Shown here one piece after another: positions 15,272 to 28,419 of a stretch of DNA of 64,000 bases. The notes beneath the pieces are model-generated. The model saw nothing but the letters and a program-made list of their open reading frames with translations, had not been told where the DNA came from and ran no database searches. Within the stretch, counting starts at the first letter, position 1. Every line of letters begins with the position of its first letter. A program made the translations under genes and the position numbers. Source of the DNA: Cruorifilaria tuberocauda. Taxonomy: Eukaryota > Nematoda > Chromadorea > Rhabditida > Onchocercidae. The stretch covers positions 124,001 to 188,000 of the forward strand of contig JABVXU010000019.1 of assembly GCA_013365365.1 (NCBI GenBank), read 5' to 3'.

Positions 15272-16356
15272 CCAAGTTCAGGCTCATTCTGCGACCAATC
15301 GCAGTAGAAAACAACATTTCCATATTTGTGTAGAATAGGGTGGAAAATTAGCTCACTCAACATTTATTTCATTCTCAAATAAATTTTTGTAATGTTTGCT
15401 ACACAAAATTTCAATTCAACTTTGGCCTTAATTTAAAGTATTTTCTTACTTAAATGATGACACATAAGAGGACGGTACTTATTGAATATCGTTCCAAAGC
15501 AAAAATTCAATGATAAACTTGTTGTTAGATGCCACCCTCAACCTACTACCTCACTCCCACTATTTCTCAACCCAATTTTTTCTTTCACCGAAATATTGAC
15601 TTATTGGTTGATATCTAAGTTGCGATAAACGTAATTCTCTTTTCTTCTGCTCAAGCAACCTGCCGAACAGTCGATAAGTGTTATTTGTCCCATTATTATT
15701 AATCTGCATCCATGTCCCTAATGTCATTCAATTCACGAATATACGTGGACTTTATTGCATATTATCCCTTTTTCTCCCTGATCTTTTCAGTAGTTTGCAT
15801 ACCACTGTTTCATCACGTTTAATTTTTGACGAATAAATGATAATATTGGCAGCTCCTCATTAATTGAAGTGAGATATTCCCTCAAGGAATGAATTCTAAA
15901 CATCTTTTTAATATATTTGTTGTAGATGTAACTTCTAATTAACAACGTTCTGAAGGTGAGATAAAGTGAAGCAGAAGTTGAAGTTCTGATGCAAGTGTGT
16001 CAAAGTTCGAGTTTCGGAAGTATTTATGTTCATTTCTCTTCATAACGCTTATTCATGTGGATATAGTAATATTCTTTTTACGATTAAATATCTCTCAGGA
16101 AGATTGAAGAAAGTAAAATAGGAAACATCGATGCGGTGAAATAATTTTGTTTCAGTTACACAACTTCAGTTTTCCTTAATCAAGAAATGAGTGAACATAC
16201 TAAGGGATTATCCTCTGCGCTTCTGCAAATGAAAGTTCGTTGATTTTAAAAGTTTCTATGAGAGGAAAAAAATATTCAGCTCTTGTGTAGAACTTAATGT
16301 TACTTGTAACTGTTTGATCTTTTTATGAATTATTATCTTAATTCTCTTTGTGGGAT

Positions 16357-16407
16357 GCGTAGGCGGCAGCGTATTACAATTGCGAAAGTACAGCGAGCAG
16401 CCTACGC
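16357..16407. repeat. GC-rich inverted repeat
   Basis: GCGTAGGC at 16357-16364 is perfectly repeated in inverted form as GCCTACGC at 16400-16407. The 35-base loop is also unusually GC-rich for this neighbourhood. The inner bases do not extend the stem. It lies in the 1.3 kb spacer 15272-16603, where no gene was recognised. It could be a small structured RNA, a regulatory site or a chance palindrome. Confidence 0.5.
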
Positions 16408-16603
16408 TTTAAATTCAACTTCAATTTGAAAAAACATGAAATTGAGTTCGGATCTTCTCTCTCTTCTCAATGTTTTCACTGTCAACTGTGTTTATAAATT
16501 CTATTGCTGGATAATGTTTGTAATTTATATAGAAAGCAGTGACCATAACTTTTATTTGTGACTATGTAAAAGGAAGAATGACTGTGAACTTTGGTTATAG
16601 TTT

Positions 16604-17352
16604 ATGCAAAGAACAAGAATTCGCGTAGAAGAAGAAGCCAAAAGGAAAAACGAACAGAAGTTACAGAAACGTTTTCTGAAAAAAGATGAGAAGAAACATT
16701 CAGAACGACCAGAAGCAGCAGAAACGTAGGTTAATTTCGGAACTGAACTTCGGAATTAAGAAATTCTCACTTCCTCATGTTTCTAGAATGCTATTGTAAT
16801 TCCTAACCAGAGAATTCCCTGCAGAATATTGATACGCATTAACTGTTTCTACCTTTAAATCGTTTTTATCTTTCTATATAAAATAACGAAAAATCTGTTT
16901 CCTTTTCCTAGGCTCGCATGTCTTTACTGAAAGATCATGTAAGTTTTATTTTAGAAATGTGAAATCCGAAAATAGTTATGATTTGTTGGAAAATCTTTTA
17001 TTTGGACGAATGTCTTTTAAAGGTTTCAATCCCGAAGTTGAGGTATTTTTCCATTAAGTACGAACTTCTGGTTTTTAAAAATTTGTAGTGACTGCTCGGT
17101 TTAATTGGAAATTTTCAGACCTCCATTTGGCAAATTGTTGTTTAACATCGGCTAAATGTGGATTTTCTTAAATTATATCAAATTTATAATTGGTACTAGG
17201 GAACAATATAGTTTGTTTGTTTTCAGAAACTTATGAAATATTATGAAGATGTGAAAGGTGACAAAGTATTTGATGAAGTTGACTTTGATAACGGACATGA
17301 TATCACGGATTATGAATTAGCAGCATCAATGTACGGTCGTGGTTTCGTTTAA
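16604..17352 (+). CDS. unrecognised small lysine/glutamate-rich protein
   Basis: Exons 16604-16725, 16955-17042 and 17227-17352 join in frame to 111 aa ending in TAA. The N-terminal 40 residues are a highly charged K/E/R stretch likely to be helical. The rest (SYDLLENLLFGRMSFKGFNP, EVEKLMKYYEDVKGDKVF, DITDYELAASMYGRGFV) looks like a compact conserved domain, but I do not recognise the family. A TATAG acceptor just before the first ATG means upstream exons or trans-splicing are possible. An attractive segment with acceptor CCTAG and donor GTAAGT at about 16915-16938 breaks the frame when included, so it was left out. Confidence 0.6.
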
Positions 17353-19061
17353 ATATACACAAATGGTTCGGTTCTTGAACAGTTTCTATCGTATATTTCC
17401 ATACTTAATAAGATTTGAACTTCAGATTCAGCGCAAAAACAAAAAGGGAGGGAAAATATCAGAAGAAACATAAGGTGAGATTTCTCAATGTTCCCATTTG
17501 TTTCCTTGTTTAATATTTACTAAAACTTTTTCAACTTACATTTATGTGCACTTTTAGTTTTATGAACTGTTTCATGTTTTTGATGAAGTAATGGGAGTAA
17601 CCAAAAATGGATCAGTAACAGATTTAGTGATTCATGTGTTGTTTTGTAACCACTGAAAAAATTATAATTGAAAAATTTCTCGTTGCATATTGATGAAAGA
17701 AAATTAATCGATGAAATTAATGAACAAACAGCAAATCGAAAAAGGCGAAACGATGAGCATTAACCTAAATCAGGAATACAGAAGAGGCAACAGTTGTGAT
17801 CTCATAACACTCATAACACTAATTCAATATAAATGTTGTTCCTTTATCAAATTATACTGTTTTAATTATTCTCATTTTCTAATTTGGTTGATTAATTAGA
17901 GAGTTCAACTGTTGCATTGCTTTTTTATCTTAGACTATTATTATATATATTTCTGAGATGTTTTAGGAATTAATCGATAATAAGGAACTCCTGAGACACT
18001 GATACAAAGATGAGAAAAAGTCATTTTATAGGAGAAGCCAAGTTCCGGTGTTACATAATATTGTACATCAAGGATAAATTTGTATTCATTGTCAGCGAAA
18101 TATAAAACATCTGTTACGAAATCGTCAAATTTAAAAATAAGGACGACTTGATGTTTATACTTCATCTTTATTCATTTCATAAAGCGGCTTCAAGGTAAGT
18201 TTCGATTTTAATTTTGCAAAATTGGCTTGCAAGCAGTATTTAGATAAGTTGAGGCTTTTGATTAGCATTAGACTTAATATGACGAACTTGCACGTATATT
18301 GAGTAAAAAGCAAGCAGGAATTGTTTTGTAAAGCTTTTCCATCGGCAGGTGCTCGTTTTTCTGCATTTACTGATTCAACTTTGCTAGAGTTAAAAATTAA
18401 AGTAATTTTTCAAAAATTGATTTTTCCTCGCATCAGCAATAAATTTATACATAGCTAAAATTCAATAATTCAGTGAAACATGTAGCATTGTTTTTCTGAC
18501 CTCAATATACTGTTTTTAATTTTAATTGTGGAAGCTACCATATCCAGTTTTGGAAGAAACAAATGCTAATAAACAAAAGCCCTATAATTTATATGTGTAG
18601 TAGCAAGAAATGGAATGGTAAACTGAATGAAAGACGAGATTGAGAGAACAGGTGCAGAGAAGGAATCAAGGCAACAGTATGCAGTTTGGGATATCTGATG
18701 GGATTAGGAAATGGTATTGCCCCTGGATTGATATTGTGAACTTTCAAGGGATTTTTTTAATGAAAGTCGAATAATTATCAAGATTTGTTATATGATAAGG
18801 GTTTTATTCATGGTGTTACAAAACAATTATCAGAAATTGTTAAGGATAGAATCGATATTATGGTAATATTTATTGAAGTAGATTGTGGATGGTAGCACTA
18901 GATTGCAATCTGACACATTTGATAATGCTGAGTTTGGCAGTGCTTCTTCGATACTGTTTTTGGTGAAGTGGATAGGCGAGGTTTTGTCATAGACGAAACT
19001 AAAAGTAAGCAAAAGATCATTAGAAACTAATTGTTTATAGTGATCTTTAAAATAGTAATTC

Positions 19062-19323
19062 GATTAAATAAACAAAGCATTTTTTATTACCTCGATGATA
19101 ATGTTTGGACCTAGTATAGATTTTAAGAATAAAACACACTATGATTATTTTGATATTGAATGTACGTCTTTTTCCTCATCATACATCAATCTCTTTCGGA
19201 AAATCGAGATAATTTTATAATACAAAAACATTAAAATAAATTCGTATTCGTGGAATCTAAATCAGAAATCGTTTGTCCAAACGTTCTCATCGAAGTAATA
19301 AAAAACGCTTTGTTTATTTAATC
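19062..19323. mobile_element. MITE-like element with long inverted ends
   Basis: The left arm 19062-19110 starts GATTAAATAAACAAAG. The right arm 19275-19323 is its reverse complement, with only about four mismatches over 49 bases. The two arms enclose 164 AT-rich bases without an ORF. Size and structure fit a non-autonomous foldback or MITE. I could not see a clear target-site duplication: the left flank ends AGTAATTC and the right flank begins ATGAAATA. The family is not recognised. No second copy was noticed in the window. Confidence 0.6.
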
Positions 19324-21158
19324 ATGAAATATTAGCATCGCGAAATGCTATAAACTGAAATATAAATGAAGTATAGGAATGCAAAATAAGTATAAATACA
19401 ATTCATAATATTCTTCACTTCAGAATATACACCTGGCTCAATCACTTATTTCTTCCTATTGATAGTAAAGGGATTTTTAGAAATTCTGATACTCATATTA
19501 GTAGACCAGTCACGGTCAATTACGGAAGTGAAAATTATGCATAGAAGTCAAGCGTTCCTTAACCCCTATGTAAGACAAAAAAATCAAAATGCATTTTAAC
19601 TATGCATTCTTTTAATAGTATTATTTCGCGCGGCTTGTACAATTACTTGTCAATAGAAAGATTGAGTCTTTGAGTGCAAATCTATTCTGTCTTAGGTATA
19701 TGTTGAATTAATTCATCTTTTGTATAATACAGTCGAAATGAAATGAAAATTATAAGGTGAATAGACAAAAACATGACATAGACTAAAGAGTTATATGATT
19801 ATCACTAATGAACTTCTTAAATTTAAAACTAAAAAATTTGACCACGAAAATATTTTTAAGATTTCCAGCAGCTTTGGAAATAATATCTCAGTAAGGTAAT
19901 ACAAATTTTTTATAAAAGGTATTTGCATGAATTCGAATACGACTAACTGTTATCATACCATATTTATGGTCACGCTTTGGAAGACAATATTTGCGAACTT
20001 TAGAATCGCTATAAAATCTAAAAATCAAATAGTATTTCAATGCTGGAAATTTAGAATAGAGTATGAATTTTACTGAAATGGTATCATCCTCAGCCTGTAA
20101 TTTTCATGATGGAAGCAGAAATGCTCCATTATTCTTCGCTGTATATTTGTTATCATTTAAAATGTTAACAGCTGAAACAAACAAATGTTAATCATTTACT
20201 TTTTGCAAAAAATATTTTGCAAAATATTGGTAGAGATTTTATTTGTTTCTACGCGCATATAAAATCATAGTACCTCCTTGTTAATAAAAGTTTTACTTAA
20301 TAGAATGATAAATTCTTTTCTTGGACACTGATAACATAACCAAGTTTTGAATTCATATCAAAAACTTTTGCGAGACACCGGGCATTTCTTTCATTAATTT
20401 ATATAAATGAATACCACAGGAATATTTCTTTTGTCTTTTTTTCCGTTTTCCTGTTATTATCATAGTCATGAACTTCGACCTGTTGTTACTTAGAGCAATT
20501 TATTTCTTTGAAGAGTTAATGATAGTAAGAGGTTATTATCGGCGGTTTCTTGGAATGCAAAGTGCCACCTCCGATAACCACTCAATTAATTGATCGTACT
20601 GTGAATACGACAAAGGTCTCGAACGTTTCGACTTATATGGAAATAAAGTGTACGTCAAAGCATTAGCGGAATTTTGCACCGGGTTAGTTGCTATTAACTT
20701 TGTTCTGGAATTAAACTAAATGAAATATTTATGTAGGCTACTTTTTTGCGCCGTATCGAATAATTTATGAAATTGAATTTCTTGAATTAAAACTTTCGCT
20801 TATTTTTAATGAAGCCTGTAATGCAAGAGTAAAAGATTTTTCGACGGCAGTGTACGGAGCCAGCAAATTGTTGGTTTTAGTTTAGTTTGAACTAATTTTA
20901 TTTATTATAAATAAATATTCGTTCTTTAAAAAATAATAAGAAAAATTAAAGCATTTTTCTAGCAATTAAGCAATGTATCGGATTATTGTAACTTAAGGAG
21001 ATTAATTAATGTCATATTGTCTTTTAACTTTGTTAATTAATTGCGAGTAGGCTAAATGTATTGATCAAGTAGCATTTATGACCAAAATCTTCGATTTCCG
21101 TCTTGCAACAAAAGCACATTTATCAGCATATTTATCATAAGAGTTCACTTTAATTGGT

Positions 21159-21434
21159 TTGCACTCCAATTATCTCATTTTCGATTTTGTCACTGAAAAG
21201 TTTAATGTTAAAAGACAAAATGCGTGTAGCATAATAATAAAATATACCGTATTATCTTGTAGCACTAAGCAATTCCGATCGGATTGCAACAGTCGCAGTG
21301 CAATGGAAGAAAATTGTGTGCAAAGTGAAGAATGTTGCAATAAAAAATTTTGTTCCAAAAGTATCATTAGTTCGACGGAATTATTTCGAAAATTTTTCAG
21401 AGATTTATCACATGCATTTAGGAAAACATCTTAA
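21159..21434 (+). CDS. cysteine-rich small ORF
   Basis: A frame open from about 21140 to TAA at 21434 contains the spacing DCNSRSAMEENC, VQSEECC, NKKFC. This C..C..CC..C pattern is like knottin-type or other disulfide-rich secreted peptides. An acceptor-like TTATCTTGTAG inside the frame could start a terminal exon just before TKQFRSDC. No signal-peptide exon was found upstream, so it is either a 3' exon of a small secreted protein or a chance frame. Confidence 0.35.
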   Translation: MHSNYLIFDFVTEKFNVKRQNACSIIIKYTVLSCSTKQFRSDCNSRSAMEENCVQSEECCNKKFCSKSIISSTELFRKFFRDLSHAFRKTS

Positions 21435-24385
21435 ATCTCCCATTTTAATATTTACTTTTTCTTCATCACAAAACTAACTTGCAAATTTGCATGAAGTGCA
21501 TAAAGCATGCTCTGATATCAATCTGTTAAGAAACGAGAATGGTTGCATGTCATTACTATGATTGTCATTCTAACTAATCTGTTAAAGCTTATTGGTGAAA
21601 TAATTGCTTTTGTAATGAAGAAGATTATTGCAATGGCACGAATACAACTGTCATATCATCGTATGGCTTTATTATTTCTTAAATTTATATAAGTTTGAAA
21701 TTTAAAATTCCAATATGTAAGCGATCTTATTTTGCTGTTTCCAACATATCTAATCCAACTACCCCAATAACTCTAGATTTCGATCTTTTAGAATTTTAGA
21801 ATTTAGACTGGAAATAAGTTGATAGATCAGGTATGATCTGAAATTGAGTGCATTGAATTGATTCTTAATTATAGACGACTTATGCCAATTATATAAACAA
21901 ACTTGCAATAAACATTTACTGCAGCCTGCCATTCGGCTATTGCTATCAAATTCTGCACTGTCTCATTAATCTTTGGAGATCGAAGTTCAGCAACGGATGA
22001 AGTATGGGGTTAAGGGTCAGTGCTAAAATTGAAGATCTATAAGCATCAGAATTCAAATGTGTTTTGTCATATAATTAAATTAAAGTAACTAGTCACATTA
22101 TGTTTTTTTTTGTTTGCACTTCTTTTTAGATGAAGTTTTGCTTGTGAATGTTACCAATTTTTGATTTTTGAAACTGAAATTATTGAATTAAGAGAAATTT
22201 TTCCAGGAAAATGCTGTAAACATTAGCGAAATATTGAGTTTTAGCTATTTACATTGCAATGCTTTATAATAGAAAATGTTTTTTTTAATTCTTATTAAAT
22301 TTCATAATTTGTAAGATGGAAAAGAAATCAGTTCTTCACTTGATCAAAACACTTCTTCAAGTAGTTTTGAAAGATACTTTAAACCGTACAATATCAGCTA
22401 TGGGTCTTTTCAAAATTGAAAATCGAATTGGATCCTGTTAGCGCAATTTTAGTGTTCAGTTCCTTTTGTCACTCTGTACATACGCCGTTCTGATCATTTT
22501 CTCATTCATTTCTTTCTTTCCCTTTTCACAAACAGCATAATGATCAATTTGAAATCAACCATCAACAGCATCATTCTCAACAACGGACTCACAAATACAA
22601 TTTGATAATAGGTCATTTGTATAAGTAAGTGTCTATGAAAAATCCGGAAAACATTCAGAAATAACTCAGGAGGTTTTGTATCAACTGATTATTCTTATCG
22701 CTATCTTATCGATTAATAACTCTTTATATTGGTAAGTTATTCGTTCCTTTCTCAATTTTTTACTTGAAATATTCGTTAATTGATTATTACAAAATCCGGG
22801 AGACAATGGATGATTGTTCTATGACCGGGAAAAATACACGTTTCTGCCCAAAAGAGAAAAATGTTTTATACTTCACCAAGAACTCGTTGCTTTGCCGATC
22901 TATGAGCAAATTAATTGAGTGCATGTGAAATGATTATGCTACTCTGACGACATTATAGCCTCACCAGTCTTTTTCTCATATTGGTTCCGGCATATTATCC
23001 GGGATTCATCCAAAGTAATTAAATTCTGGACGATTTGCTGGGCAATTAACGATTGTATTTAATAAATCTAGCCGTAATGCATAAGCTTAGCTGCTTGATT
23101 TTATTCAAAATACTTCACTTCAGCTCTCCAGTTTTTTACCAAACCATCTTCACAGTCACTGATAACTTTATAGTTTTGATATGGAAAATGGTTTTTACAA
23201 TTTCTCAGTGTAAAATAAAAAAATTGTAGTTGGCTGTGAATACAAGTACCACTGGAAAATGCTTCGGAATTCTTGCCGTCAGATGGTTGCGTGAACATGA
23301 AATTACAAAATGTAAACTGACTTAAAGAACTGTTATCAACAATCAGATTAATGCAAAAGAGGTGTTCAACTTTTTAATATGATTTTCATGTATTTAAATT
23401 TTATGCTTCACTCTCTAACAATTTAATCTCAACGACAAATTCTACAAATCTTAATCTTTTATTTGCTTATTCAATCAAATTCAGAGTGACTTTGAGGAAT
23501 TCAAATTTAGAATTAACTTTCCAATTAATCAAATAAATTTTAAACAGTAAATTTTCAAATTAAAAATTTAATCAGGATTGGCTTTGATTTTAAAAGTTTC
23601 TTGGATAGAGTTAATTTGTGTCAGAAAACTGAAGTTAATCATGACTTTTAAGAGTATACGAATGAGTTTCAAAATAATATGAAATACGTAGCGAACTTTA
23701 GATGCCTGATCCGTGATCGATAGTCGATACCGAGCATTACTACAAATTCTTTTCTTCTTCTGGCGTCTTACCCTTCTTATCATCAACATTCGACCATCAA
23801 GAGTACAACGCTCCACTCCTCAGCCCTACTTATTTCATTATTGCTTGAATGTTATAACCTTCTTGTTTACTTCCCCAAATGAATAACCCATAACATTCGT
23901 AAATTTGTAAAATGAAGTAATAGTAATAAAATGACATAGAATTGCTCGAATTTTAAATTAGTTATGAGTAAATTTATTTTCACGAGGACCTATTTTCATA
24001 ATAATAAAAACCAATTATTTTTACGAATTTAAAATGGTAAATTTTAAATTCGTGCTGACTACAATTCAGGAGATTTTAAATTTAAGCAAACACATTCCGC
24101 TATCCAAATAAGGCCTTGTTAGTCATTGTTATCTAAGAAATAAAATATTTGAAGCACTGCAAGCAATTATAAACCAAAAGTAGTGTCGATATCTAAAACT
24201 TAAGTCTAATTTATAATAAATCTTGGCTCAAAATATATTTACCTACTTGGTACTGAAAACCTCGCAAATAAAATCGGAAATTAAATAGCAAAGAATAAAC
24301 AAAAATGAATTAATGCCATTCGGTTAATTTTTTAGAACAGAGAATTGACGTTATTCTATTTATTCGGCCTCGATTTATTCCTTTA

Positions 24386-27318
24386 ATGGGTTATTCGACA
24401 CAATTAATTAGGGCTATATTCGTTATATTCGTTAGTTATGCTATTTATAGAGTCAACAAGAACTTTAGCACTATTCGTTCTGTGAGTTTTTCTTTTCTCT
24501 TTCCTTAAAATTTTTTCAGGCCTTAAAATAATACTGCCAAGAAGGATCATTAACTGTTAAAGTTACATATTAATGAACTTAGAGTGAATAGACTTTATGA
24601 GATAATAATTTATGATTTGTATTTCCATCATTTACCTTCATTTTAAGCAAATAGATTTTTAGGGTCATATAGCTGTTGATGGATGGTTCGGTCATGGGGA
24701 AAAACGGTCAGATGATGAGCGAATTATACCGTTTAGAGTTAGTGTTTCCGAGGAAGCCATAAAGGTATGTCACTTTTTCAAGATGTTGACTTGCAGTTAG
24801 TTGCATAGAACAACACTGGAAGGAATGCTTCCTTAATAATAAGGTTGAATTACAGGATTTGAAGTTGCGCTTGAAAAATGCTCGAATTAGCTATGAACCG
24901 CTAGAAGACTGCGATGATTTTTCATATGGTTTTAACGGTAAATATCTCAAACATGTGGCTAATTATTGGCTCAACAAATACAATTGGAAATATCATGAAG
25001 GAATTATAAATACTCTACCTCAATTTATTACTGAAATTGAAGGACTTAAGGCAGACATTTTTCTAATCGTTGCATCTTTTTCTTTTCTCTTGTCACTTTT
25101 ACGACCATTACCATTAATAATCATTTAGTTATTTAACTCTCTGATTCATCAGGTTGTTTAATTATTGTGGGAATTAAAAGGAAAGAATATTTTTTGATAT
25201 GAGCATAATTTTTCTTTATCTGTACAGATCCATTTCATTCATTCTAAACCGACCAAAGATAATTACCAAGTTGTCATCCCATTACTAATATTGCATGGCT
25301 GGCCCGGAAATGTATTCGAGTTCATTAAAATCATCCCGATGTTATTGGATCCAGTTCAACAGATTGGTTCTGATATTAGTGTGGTCTTCGAAGTGATAGC
25401 ACCCTCCATTCCCGGATTTGGCTGGTCAAGCTCACCGATGAAAAAAGGTAAAATGGAGAAACTGTTTGGGAAAATTACCCTCACTTTCTTAAATAGTATT
25501 TTTACTGTTACCAAAAAGAAAAATACCTTGGATAAACTAGTCAGACTACCACTATTCCTTAACAGTTATATGCTCAGACTACAGTGCGCCACGATCACTT
25601 ATGTCTTATTAGCCATCAGCTTTGATTCCAATCAATATGTGCTTCGTTAATTACACACTTAATTTTGCAGACTGGGAATTTGCAACCATTTTCCTCCGAT
25701 CTATATTGCTTTTGAAAAAAATTTGGAAATCATAGTTGAAGTAGGCATTTCAATGAGAATAGATTTCTAACTTTATAGGATTCAATTCGGAAGTTACTGC
25801 AAGAATATTCAACAAGCTAATGGTTCGCTTGGGATTCGCAAGGTATTTACTGCAGGGCGGAGATTGGGGGAGCAATATTGCTACCAACATCGCCTTTTAT
25901 TATCCTGAAAAGTTGGTTTTTCTTCTTGAAAAAATTGGAATCATAGCAGAAAAAGGTTTAATCATTTAGACTACAAAAACTGCAAAAACACTTTAGTACA
26001 TTGCAACTTTTCCGTTTTCTTACACTATGAACGAAATTCCCATCTTTATTAATATCCATTAGATCAATTTTAGATTTGGTAAATTTGAGCTAAAATAAAA
26101 TCGCACAGTCGCAAGTTCTATATTGTTTCACTTGCTCTTCTTTTATTGAATTGATTTTTTTCTCAAGTTTTGAAATTGAAAAATCCACACTATTTCGATG
26201 CAACTGTTATAGTGTTATTGGTTTACATATAAACATGGCGAAAGCATTTACTTGGAAGGCATTATTATATGGTATGATTGGTGTCGTAGCACCGAGACTG
26301 GTTTATTCTTCTAAAACGTTTCATCAACAGACTACAAGCGCTTTCCTCAAAGATTTGCTCGAAGAAACCGGATATATGCATATTCAGGCCACAAAACCGG
26401 ACACCGTTGGTATTGATTTCAAAATCTGCAAATAATGATGCTTACGCATTCAATTACGCAATCGAAGCATGCATTTAGTAACAATTTAAGGGATCTGATG
26501 AAATTAGATTGTAATTAGATTTGTAAATTAATAATTTAGAATAGTCTAATATAGTTGACTAACTTTCAAGTCTCTGGCTTGAAAGTTATAATTTTTTGTC
26601 AGTTTCTTAGAAATTCTGTAACGTTTTAGGTGCAGCACTTGGTGATTCTCCAATAGGCTTGGCAGCTTATATCTTGGAGAAATTTTCATACGGAACGAAT
26701 ACTACTTATCGGTCATATTATGATGGAGGGCTCACACAGTAATGCATTCTATTAATGGAATTATCGAGGGGCACAGGAGCAATACAAAATCTTTGAAATT
26801 TTATTTTTTTTCTTTGAAGAAAGATAGTTTTTTGAATGAGATATGAAAATCCTCAATTTCTGCAAGATTATATTTTTCTAGAAAGTTCACATTAGATGAT
26901 TTGTTGACCATAGTGTCTATTTATTGGTTTAATGGTAATATGGTGAACGCTATGAGGCTTTACAAAGAATATTTCCAGAATTCATTTCATAATTTCAAGT
27001 AAGTTACTATCTCTTACTTCCTGTTGAATTCAACGTCATTTACCAGATCCGATAGTAATCACTCAAGGGGCGTTCACATTGTTAAATTGATTTTAAAGCC
27101 GGTACATCAGTATCCCAACTGGTTATGCTGCATTTCCGGAAGATCTGATAAAGCAACCGGAAGAACTAATGCATACCATGTACAACTTAACACACTACAA
27201 AGAAATCGAACGTGGTGGACATTTCGCCGCTCTCGAGGAGCCGAAACTTCTTGCTGGTGACATCATCAATTTCATCAAAACAATCCGACTAAATAATAAA
27301 CACATATATTCTGTGTGA
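24386..27318 (+). CDS. microsomal-type epoxide hydrolase
   Basis: Exons 24386-24481, 24663-24764, 24856-25050, 25228-25447, 25779-25911, 26213-26409, 26630-26738, 26882-26998, 27111-27318 join in frame to 458 aa, normal for EPHX1-type enzymes. Exon 1 is a hydrophobic N-terminal anchor. It is followed by an EHN-type region (WFGHG, IPFRVSVSEEAI), the oxyanion motif HGWPG, the nucleophile block GGDWGSNIA and the catalytic histidine block RGGHFAALEEP. The fold is an alpha/beta hydrolase that converts epoxides to diols. In nematodes such enzymes handle xenobiotics or lipid epoxides at the ER. Family alignment puts the intron 3 donor at CTTAAG/GCAGAC (a GC donor). A GT alternative 18 bases later would insert ADIFLI. 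A TTTTTTAG site before the ATG could be a trans-splice acceptor. Confidence 0.93.
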
Positions 27319-28419
27319 ACAAGTGAAAGTTGGCATTTCAGATATTATTGATACATAGTTATGCTTATTTATAGTTGTTATAAATACCCTAATTATAATT
27401 ATACCTTATAATGTCTTTAATTTAATTACATTATCATAAAAATTTATTGTCCCATACACACATTTCCATTTTTTTTGGTTAAAATGGAGGAGGAAGTAAT
27501 CCGTCAAGATTAAGTTCACATGTCAAAGATGCTACATAAGTTGCTTGCTTTAGAATATTGCCTTGCATCACTAATGCGCACTTTATTTGTAATTATTACA
27601 ACTATGATAATTATTTTGCATAGGTATACAGATACACGAAGTAATAAATTATTTTTGTTTTAATGTGCAGTGTACAAATTTCTTAACATCTTTGTATTAC
27701 TATTATGTTTGTTTTATCGTCAAGTTCTAAGGCATTTTTAAGGTAAAATGTAAATTAGAAATTAAATTTGTTTTGTTTTTCGCGTTTTTACATTATTTTT
27801 TTTCTATTTTGGTAGCATAATTATTCGATATGATTCCTTAGACGCTGGAAATACTTGCGTAAAAATATTCACAAACTTTTATTGTTGCTAATATATCGTC
27901 CTAGAAAAGCAATGAGAAATTGAAAGATTGTATCAAGAAAAAAATTCATATAATACTTCTAAATGTTACACAAATCCATATGAAATATGAAAAGTATGAA
28001 AGAAAGAAAGGGGATACTGTAATTTATGGATGTATAATTTAATCTCAGAAGTAAAATCTCAGAAATATCTTCAAAATAAAAGTGAAATAAGATTAGAAAA
28101 CAAAAATGAAGGAATGAGCTTTTACCAACGTAATATTTACTGAAGAAAATTCAGAAATCGGAATTTCTAATATTCGATAACCTACCATTTAATTTTTGAT
28201 GATGAATTGATTTCTACTACAACTTCTCTATTACATTATATCACAAAATAACTCCTACAAGTCAAAATAATTATTATTAAATATATTTTCAATTTTTAGA
28301 TCTATATTTTTGGTAATTGATTAGATATAAAGTAAGAATTCACCATGAAATATTAAATGAAAATATATCAAGGAACCTAAGACGTAAGAAAAAAAGTGTA
28401 TCAAATAGGAATGAAAATT
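27319..28419. other. spacer between convergent genes
   Basis: 1.1 kb of AT-rich sequence between the epoxide hydrolase stop and the galectin stop on the other strand. An AATAAA overlapping the hydrolase C-terminal codons (about 27294) may serve as a polyadenylation signal. No gene was seen. Confidence 0.6.

Larger units (their letters stand above)
17353..24385. other. 7 kb gene-poor stretch
   Basis: No recognisable gene. It holds the MITE-like element (19062-19323), the cysteine-rich frame near 21159 and an imperfect hairpin at about 20531-20579 (arms GGTTAT..CGG and CCGATAACC). A 74-codon reverse frame at 17941-18165 has protein-like composition (ends IPKTSQKYI) but no homology. The other frames there are short and AT-driven. 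Confidence 0.5.

Noticed and set aside
16915..16938. Mini-exon between CCTAG and GTAAGT in the unknown lysine-rich gene
   Set aside because: Including it breaks the frame; direct joining of 16725 to 16955 keeps the frame open.
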